Position numbers and translations under genes: made by a program. Shown here in pieces: positions 6,118-10,424 of a DNA stretch of 10,424 bases (positions are counted from its first letter, which is position 1; every line of letters begins with the position of its first letter). Where the stretch lies: NCBI GenBank assembly GCA_934444485.1, contig CAKSCN010000091.1, forward strand, positions 1 through 10,424. Reading direction: 5' to 3'. The notes beneath the pieces were generated by a model that worked only from the letters and a program-made list of their open reading frames with translations, did not search any database and had not been told where the DNA came from. Origin of the DNA: an uncultured Eubacteriales bacterium. Its GTDB lineage: Bacteria; Bacillota; Clostridia; Oscillospirales; CAG-382.

Positions 6118-6543
6118 ATGGACAATCCCCAGGACAAGATAAGCAAGCTTCTCTCCGACCCCGAGAATATAAAGACGATAGCGCAGATTGCCGCAGGCTT
6201 CATGCCGTCGGGAGACACTGCCGTAAAATCTGACGCCGACGCCGCAGAGTCCGAGGAAAAGAGTGCCGAGGCAAACGCCGACACCGCCGGCACGACGGAA
6301 AGCACAGGTCTTTCTCTTCCGCCCGAAAGCGTTGCGGCATCGGCGCAGAAAAGCACCGAAATCGTATCGGGAGGTCTTCTCGGCGGCATTTTCGGAGACA
6401 CCTTCACTCCCGAGAAGGTTGACAAGGGCATAGGCTTTCTCGGTGCGCTGAAACCATATCTCGGCACTCACAAGAAAGAGGTCTGCGACATTATGATAAA
6501 GGCTCTCGGAGCGGCAAAGCTGCTCACAATATACAAAAACTGA
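6118..6543 (+). CDS. Small protein with helical ends and Ala/Glu/Ser linker; ALKPYL motif
   Basis: This 141-aa protein of unknown function is read from ATG 6118. A GTG at 6109 would add three residues. AAAGGA (6099-6104) is 13 nt from the ATG and 4 nt from the GTG, while GGTGA (6108-6112) is well spaced for the ATG, so ATG is preferred but not certain. Layout: an N-terminal helix with KLLSDPENIKTIAQIAAGF (9-27), a low-complexity linker of Ala, Glu, Ser, Asp and Thr (about 30-78), a Gly-rich hydrophobic patch (SGGLLGGIFG), and a C-terminal helical pair with GALKPYL (109-115) and a KALGAAKLLTIYKN tail. The ALKPYL followed by basic residues resembles small uncharacterised clostridial proteins I recall. 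It lies between the 81-aa gene and the hydrophobic-tail gene, 18 nt before the latter. Confidence 0.8.
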   Translation: MDNPQDKISKLLSDPENIKTIAQIAAGFMPSGDTAVKSDADAAESEEKSAEANADTAGTTESTGLSLPPESVAASAQKSTEIVSGGLLGGIFGDTFTPEKVDKGIGFLGALKPYLGTHKKEVCDIMIKALGAAKLLTIYKN

Positions 6544-6561
6544 AAGGAGGCGGCGATACAT

Positions 6562-7164
6562 ATGTACAGCCGAAATTACAGCTACAACAGTCTTGACACT
6601 TCGTCCGCAAGGGATGTTGCTCAATCGTTTGCAAATGCGAAAAACGCCGCCGACGGCACAAAGCAGAGCTTCGGAGGAGCCGCCATTCCGGTAAAAAGCT
6701 TTCCGGACATAGGAGCGTACACGCACTTTGAAAAGGACGTCGGCAACGGCAGTCTCACGCCGAAGGACACACGCACTCCGGCACGTCCGCAAGCTCCGTC
6801 CGCAGCCGAAACAGCGGCGTCCCCACTCACCGCACCGCCAAAAAGCGAAGAGCCGGCGGAGAAAGCTGAGGAGTCGGTTGCGCTCGAGGTCTCAGCTAAA
6901 GCAGAAGAAAGCGATGCCGACGAAAAACCGGAGGTTGAGGAGACGTCTGACGCCGCCTTGCCCGCAAGCAAAACCGACGGAAAAAATGCCGGACTTGCCG
7001 TGCGCCTGAAACACGGACTTGCAAAGTACACCGGAGGACTCACCTCATCAATCGGCATCGACGACATACTTTTGGCGGCGCTTCTCATTCTCTTTCTCAC
7101 CGACGGCAGTGAGGAAAACGATTCGCTGATACCGATTATACTTCTTGCACTTATTCTGTTTTAA
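6562..7164 (+). CDS. Protein with Ala/Pro/Glu linker and C-terminal hydrophobic hairpin
   Basis: This 200-aa protein of unknown function has a strong AAAGGAGG ribosome site (6543-6550) and starts at ATG 6562. The N-terminal 60 residues are polar with Tyr, Asn and Ser (MYSRNYSYNSLDTSSARD). Residues about 68-140 are a disordered-looking linker rich in Ala, Pro, Glu and Lys. The last 35 residues hold two short hydrophobic helices (169-179, 189-200) around an acidic turn TDGSEEND. The protein ends within the second helix at ALILF, so the tail is probably membrane-inserted or self-associating and the rest displayed on one side. A short Leu/Ile-rich, acidic-turn C-terminus like this is one I recall in uncharacterised clostridial proteins. 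It is the last gene of the cluster and is followed by the shared terminator at 7179-7204. Confidence 0.82.
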   Translation: MYSRNYSYNSLDTSSARDVAQSFANAKNAADGTKQSFGGAAIPVKSFPDIGAYTHFEKDVGNGSLTPKDTRTPARPQAPSAAETAASPLTAPPKSEEPAEKAEESVALEVSAKAEESDADEKPEVEETSDAALPASKTDGKNAGLAVRLKHGLAKYTGGLTSSIGIDDILLAALLILFLTDGSEENDSLIPIILLALILF

Positions 7165-7171
7165 CGCACAT

Positions 7172-7204
7172 AAAGAAAACGGCGGAGCAGCAACGCTTCG
7201 CCGT
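7172..7204. terminator. Bidirectional terminator between convergent operons
   Basis: ACGGCGGAGC (7179-7188) pairs with GCTTCGCCGT (7195-7204) over 10 bp with one G-U wobble and a 6-nt loop. On the minus strand it is followed by TTTCTTTA, a fair U-tract for the glycosyltransferase-PHP operon. On the plus strand the tail is only moderately T-rich, so termination of the small-protein cluster may be weaker. Confidence 0.75.
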
Positions 7205-7219
7205 AATCTGTATTTATAC

Positions 7220-8179
7220 TCAAAAATCCTTACCGGTAATATACGCTCTTGTCATTGCATGGAGTCCGTCTTTGTCAACGGTGTGGAACAGAATAAACTT
7301 ACCCACGTTCTCACGGCTTATTGTTGCTTTCAGCTCGTTTACCGTTTCTCCCTGCGGTGCGTTCACAAATTTTGTATATCGTGTGTCGCAGAGCATTGAA
7401 ATCTGCACGGCGTCGGTTGTCTTTACGTAAAGCTCATCGCCGTCAACGCTTATCTCCTTAAACTGCGGTCCCATCGAACAGTAGCAATCTCCGGCATCAA
7501 TTGCGCCGATTATCGACGGGTAGTCGAGCTTATCCGCCATTATGTAGGTAAAGCCGCCGAACGAGTCGTTATAGGGTTCGGAGAACGGCAGACAGAAGCT
7601 GTGGTTGTCGTCTGCACCGATAGGTCTGACATAGTGACCGTTTCTGAGAAGATACATATATATTTCGGGAGTAAACGAAAGTGCGCCGCCGTAATTTGCG
7701 GTAATGCAGTTGTAAAGCTCGAAGCCGTCGAGTCCCTCTATCTTCATGTAATCGTCCTCGGTAAAGAGCGACCAGTTGGGGTGATTTGCGACGACTATGC
7801 AATTATTCGCTTTCGCCTCTGCTATGAGTTCGTTTATATACTCAAAGCTGAAATTCGCATTGTTGTACTTAAGCTGAAAATCGCTGTCGGGGTCGCGGCG
7901 GATTATGTTGAAGTGGAAGGATTTTCTGAGGTTGAAGTTCTCCTTTCCGGGCTGTGAAACGTCAATCTCCGCCGCCGAAAGGGGGAGAAAATTCGCCTCG
8001 GCAAGGTCACGGTGATCGTGTATCGTGCGGTGGTCGGAGAACGCAAACACCGAATATCCTCTCTCCATATACGCTTCCTTGAGCTGCTCCACCGTCAGTT
8101 TTCCGTCAGAGAAAGTGCTGTGGCTGTGCATATTCGCTTTGTATTGCTTCTTTTCGGGTGAAATTAGATATTTTTTCAT
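7220..8179 (-). CDS. PHP-domain metal-dependent hydrolase, second tandem copy
   Basis: This 319-aa PHP-fold protein (polymerase and histidinol phosphatase superfamily) is probably a phosphoesterase. Predicted metal ligands are complete: HSHSTFSDG (H18, H20, D25), SDH (D49, H50), E71, FHF (H89), NHPNWS (H133) and GADDNHS (D190/D191, H193). About 80 residues beyond the PHP fold form a beta-rich C-terminal part. It is the shorter paralogue of the 9249-8203 gene, lacking about 28 residues found there at roughly 97-131. The start is ATG 8179; its AAAGGA lies 13 nt upstream, longer than usual. An out-of-frame ATG directly abutting that site reads only a short frame, so low or coupled translation is likely. 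It lies 23 nt after the paralogue. Substrate is unknown; COG0613 members act on RNA ends or small phosphates, but this cannot be transferred by eye. Confidence 0.9.
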   Translation of the reverse strand: MKKYLISPEKKQYKANMHSHSTFSDGKLTVEQLKEAYMERGYSVFAFSDHRTIHDHRDLAEANFLPLSAAEIDVSQPGKENFNLRKSFHFNIIRRDPDSDFQLKYNNANFSFEYINELIAEAKANNCIVVANHPNWSLFTEDDYMKIEGLDGFELYNCITANYGGALSFTPEIYMYLLRNGHYVRPIGADDNHSFCLPFSEPYNDSFGGFTYIMADKLDYPSIIGAIDAGDCYCSMGPQFKEISVDGDELYVKTTDAVQISMLCDTRYTKFVNAPQGETVNELKATISRENVGKFILFHTVDKDGLHAMTRAYITGKDF

Positions 8180-8202
8180 ATTTTTCGGTCATTCCTTTCG
8201 AT

Positions 8203-9249
8203 TTACGACAGATCTTTCAAAAAATCTGCGGCAAAAAGCGGATTTGTGTCGGCAAACTTTCCGTTTTCGTCACGGATATCGACTCTGATAAACTTTCCTG
8301 CAAAGTCACGGTCAACGTCGAACACAGCTTCCGTGATAAGCTCACCTTTACGTGCTGTTGCAACCGGTGCGTCACGTCCCTCGTTGAGAAGTCTTATCGA
8401 GCGCACGGGCGAGCATTTTACGTAAACCTTGCCATCCTCGAAATATGCGTACTCAAAGGTCGGTCCGCAGGAGGCGTAGAAGTCGCCGCACTCAAGTGCC
8501 GCAATGACGCTTTCATAGTCAAGCTTATCCGCATATATCATCGTGAAGCCGCCGAAGGAGTCGCTGTCGGGAGACGTGAGCGGCATGGGGTTGTGGTTAT
8601 CGTCCGAACATTCGCACCAAAGTCTCTTGCCGGAACGCAAAAGTCTGTCGTAAATGTGGTTTGAGTCCTCAATGTGACCCACTTGCGCACAGCCGTGGTT
8701 GTACATTTCAATCGCCCAGAGACCGTCTATGTTTTCGTAGTCGTGAAAGGTCTGCATTGACCATGCCGGGTGATTTACGGCGACAAGATAGCCGTTCTCG
8801 TTCGCTCTCTTTACAAAGGCGTTTATTCTTTCATCGGAGTATCCGTCAACCGAAAAATCGCCGCAGTACATGGGCATATAATCGGGGTCTCGGTGCGCCT
8901 GCTTATTCCAGCGCTTGATTTTCTCCATGATTGGATTTATGACGACGGCGTTTGTCTCGCACTTTGCGTAGAGATTGAGGTGATAACAGCGTCTGTACTC
9001 GTGTCCCTTTCCGGGAACGTCAAGGTTAAACGACGCCTCGTAGCCGGTTATGGGCAGAAAGCTTTCGTCCTTGAGGTCGGTATGGACGAACGGTATCTCG
9101 TGGTCAGTATATGCGACTATCGAATATCCTCTCTCGGAGTACTCTTTCTTTATCTGTTCGGGGGTGAGCTTTCCGTCGGAAAACGTTGAGTGGCAGTGAA
9201 GATTCGCCTTAAACGGAGTTTTGTCACTCGGAAAAAAGTGCTTTTTCAT
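8203..9249 (-). CDS. PHP-domain metal-dependent hydrolase, first tandem copy
   Basis: This 348-aa PHP-superfamily protein is probably a cytosolic metal-dependent phosphoesterase. Ligand motifs in order: HCHSTFSDG (H18, H20, D25), TDH (D49, H50), E71 in GYEAS, YHL (H90), NHPAWS (H160) and CSDDNH (D216/D217, H219). After the barrel comes DSFGGFTMIYADKLDYESVIAALECGDFYASCGP, a block shared almost intact with the downstream paralogue, then a beta-rich tail of about 80 residues. The insertion at about 97-131 (basic/aromatic, KIKRWNKQAHRDPDYMP) is absent in the paralogue and may shape substrate choice. ATG 9249 follows AAAGGA by 10 nt. It sits 25 nt after the glycosyltransferase stop and 23 nt before its paralogue. 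The three genes look cotranscribed. No recognisable substrate clue beyond the neighbouring glycosyltransferase. Confidence 0.92.
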   Translation of the reverse strand: MKKHFFPSDKTPFKANLHCHSTFSDGKLTPEQIKKEYSERGYSIVAYTDHEIPFVHTDLKDESFLPITGYEASFNLDVPGKGHEYRRCYHLNLYAKCETNAVVINPIMEKIKRWNKQAHRDPDYMPMYCGDFSVDGYSDERINAFVKRANENGYLVAVNHPAWSMQTFHDYENIDGLWAIEMYNHGCAQVGHIEDSNHIYDRLLRSGKRLWCECSDDNHNPMPLTSPDSDSFGGFTMIYADKLDYESVIAALECGDFYASCGPTFEYAYFEDGKVYVKCSPVRSIRLLNEGRDAPVATARKGELITEAVFDVDRDFAGKFIRVDIRDENGKFADTNPLFAADFLKDLS

Positions 9250-9274
9250 ATGTATAATGTCCTTTCACGGCGTA

Positions 9275-10393
9275 TTATTTGCCGCAGCTTTTTATTATGT
9301 GCGTGCAAAGCTCTTTTGTGGAGTTGGGGTGGCGTATAAGCGAAATCGCACGGCGCATATTTTCCTCTCTGTCGGAGAAATAGAAGAACTGATATATAAT
9401 CTCGTCGAGATGCCCCGTGGGCGAAACGTACATCGCACAGCCGTTGTTGAGAAGAAACTCCGTGTTTCTCGTCTCCTGACCGGGAATGGGATTTGCTATT
9501 ATCATGGGGAGGTTCTTCGCAAGAGCTTCGGAGGTCGTTAGTCCGCCGGGCTTTGTTATTATGCAGTCGGCGGCGTCCATGAGGGTATCGACGTTGTTGA
9601 CGTAACCGTAGTTGAGAACCTTCTTGTTAAGCTCCAGCTCGTCAATCTTTTTCTTGGCGTCGGCGTTGTTTCCGCATACGACTATCATCTGAAAATCTAT
9701 CTTTATGTTGTCAAGCGACTTTACGACGCCGGCAACATCTCCGTAGCCCATGCTTCCGCTCATGAAAAGGACCGTGAACTTCTGCGGATCAAGTCCGAGC
9801 GACCTGCGCACCGAGCTTTTCTGAGCCTCCTTGGAAAATTTCGGGTCTATCGGTATTCCTATCGGGAGGATCTGATTCTTTTTGTAGCCCTTTTTATACG
9901 CCTGAAGATTGAGAAGCTCCGACGGCGTAACAAGGTAATCTATATGTACGGCCTCCTCCCAGAACGGGTGAAGCACGAAATCGGTGACAATGCCGTAAAC
10001 TTTGACGTTTTTCAGCTCGCCCTTGACCTTGAGTATATCGACTATTGCGGCGGCGAAAACGTGCGTGCAGACAATGGCGTCGGGAGCGTAAGCGTCGATG
10101 AATTTCTTGAGCTTTGAGGCGAAGAACGTATTGGTGACACGAACCGTAGTTATATCGTCTGCGGTCTTGCTTCTCTTTTCGTAGTGGGTGTACACCTGCT
10201 CATACTGCTTTGCGGCAATTTTGGTCGATACGTCGTAGCCCTTTGAGATGGTCTTTGCGATAATTTTATTTATACAGTCGAACGCATCGAGAGTCTCGAC
10301 CTCGGCTCCTATGCTTCTGAAGTAGTTCTCCACCGCCTTTGCGGTGCTGTTGTGTCCCTGACCTGCGGTTACTGAAAGGATAAGCGTTCTCAT
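9275..10393 (-). CDS. GT28-type glycolipid glycosyltransferase (UgtP/MGDG synthase family)
   Basis: This 372-aa GT-B glycosyltransferase of the UgtP/MGDG-synthase branch typically transfers glucose or galactose from a UDP-sugar to diacylglycerol at the membrane face, giving glycolipids that also anchor lipoteichoic acid. Landmarks: TAGQGHNSTAKAV near the N-terminus (GQGH 11-14, lipid-acceptor side), YGIVTDFVLHPFW in mid-protein, LFMSGSMGYG opening the second Rossmann half, and ITKPGGLTTSEAL (KPGG 281-284) with NPIPGQETRN (GQE 305-307), the nucleotide-sugar site. No transmembrane segment is evident, as expected for a peripheral enzyme. The start is ATG 10393, 7 nt after GGAGG; the in-frame TTG at 10399 would be 1 nt from the site and is rejected. 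The promoter lies beyond the window edge or within its last 20 nt. First visible gene of an operon with the two PHP genes. Confidence 0.92.
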   Translation of the reverse strand: MRTLILSVTAGQGHNSTAKAVENYFRSIGAEVETLDAFDCINKIIAKTISKGYDVSTKIAAKQYEQVYTHYEKRSKTADDITTVRVTNTFFASKLKKFIDAYAPDAIVCTHVFAAAIVDILKVKGELKNVKVYGIVTDFVLHPFWEEAVHIDYLVTPSELLNLQAYKKGYKKNQILPIGIPIDPKFSKEAQKSSVRRSLGLDPQKFTVLFMSGSMGYGDVAGVVKSLDNIKIDFQMIVVCGNNADAKKKIDELELNKKVLNYGYVNNVDTLMDAADCIITKPGGLTTSEALAKNLPMIIANPIPGQETRNTEFLLNNGCAMYVSPTGHLDEIIYQFFYFSDREENMRRAISLIRHPNSTKELCTHIIKSCGK

Positions 10394-10400
10394 CGGCAAA

Positions 10401-10405
10401 CCTCC
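10401..10405 (-). promoter_or_regulatory. Ribosome binding site fixing the glycosyltransferase start
   Basis: GGAGG on the minus strand at 10405-10401 is 7 nt from ATG 10393 but only 1 nt from the in-frame TTG 10399, so it supports the ATG. The remaining bases to 10424 show no recognisable promoter. Confidence 0.75.
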
Positions 10406-10424
10406 TTGCTCCGAGTCTCCGTCA

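Noticed and set aside
5926..6792. Minus-strand open frame of 288 codons spanning parts of three small genes
   Set aside because: It crosses three plus-strand genes that have plausible starts, is Cys/Arg-rich and has no recognisable domain; best explained as codon-bias shadow.

Overview
The window looks like a chromosomal segment from a low-to-mid GC Firmicute, most likely a Clostridia member of the Oscillospiraceae/Ruminococcaceae type. The evidence is strong GGAGG-type ribosome binding sites, consensus TTGACA/TATAAT promoters with 17-nt spacers, a LexA-like GAAC-N4-GTTC box, heavy use of ATA isoleucine codons, and Firmicutes-type protein families. No insertion sequence, phage gene, tRNA, rRNA or CRISPR array is visible. 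The organism assignment is inference.

Left block, minus strand (1-2884, read right to left): a PAQR/hemolysin-III membrane protein (trhA-like), then a six-hairpin (alpha/alpha)6 glycoside hydrolase resembling the GH63/mannosylglycerate hydrolase group, then the first half of an aspartate kinase (lysC-like) that runs off the window. The intergenic gaps are 17 and 57 nt, and one near-perfect sigma-A promoter lies upstream of the first gene.

Centre, plus strand (3031-7164): a divergent consensus promoter with a LexA-like box at its start point drives a Y-family (DinB/UmuC-like) translesion polymerase with a beta-clamp motif. A second promoter drives a DUF2238/YjdF-like multi-pass membrane protein overlapping a small two-helix membrane protein, and a clear intrinsic terminator follows. 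Next comes a cluster of three small proteins (81, 141 and about 200 aa) of unknown function: two helical proteins and one with a long Ala/Pro/Glu linker and a hydrophobic C-terminal hairpin. This cluster is the best candidate in the window for an undescribed system.

Right block, minus strand (7172-10393): a GT28-type glycosyltransferase of the UgtP/MGDG synthase group, followed by two tandem paralogous PHP-domain hydrolases with the expected metal ligands. The three genes are 23-25 nt apart and look like one operon, ending at a hairpin at 7179-7204 that the convergent plus-strand cluster shares. The GT probably glycosylates a membrane diacylglycerol lipid. The substrates of the PHP pair are unknown.
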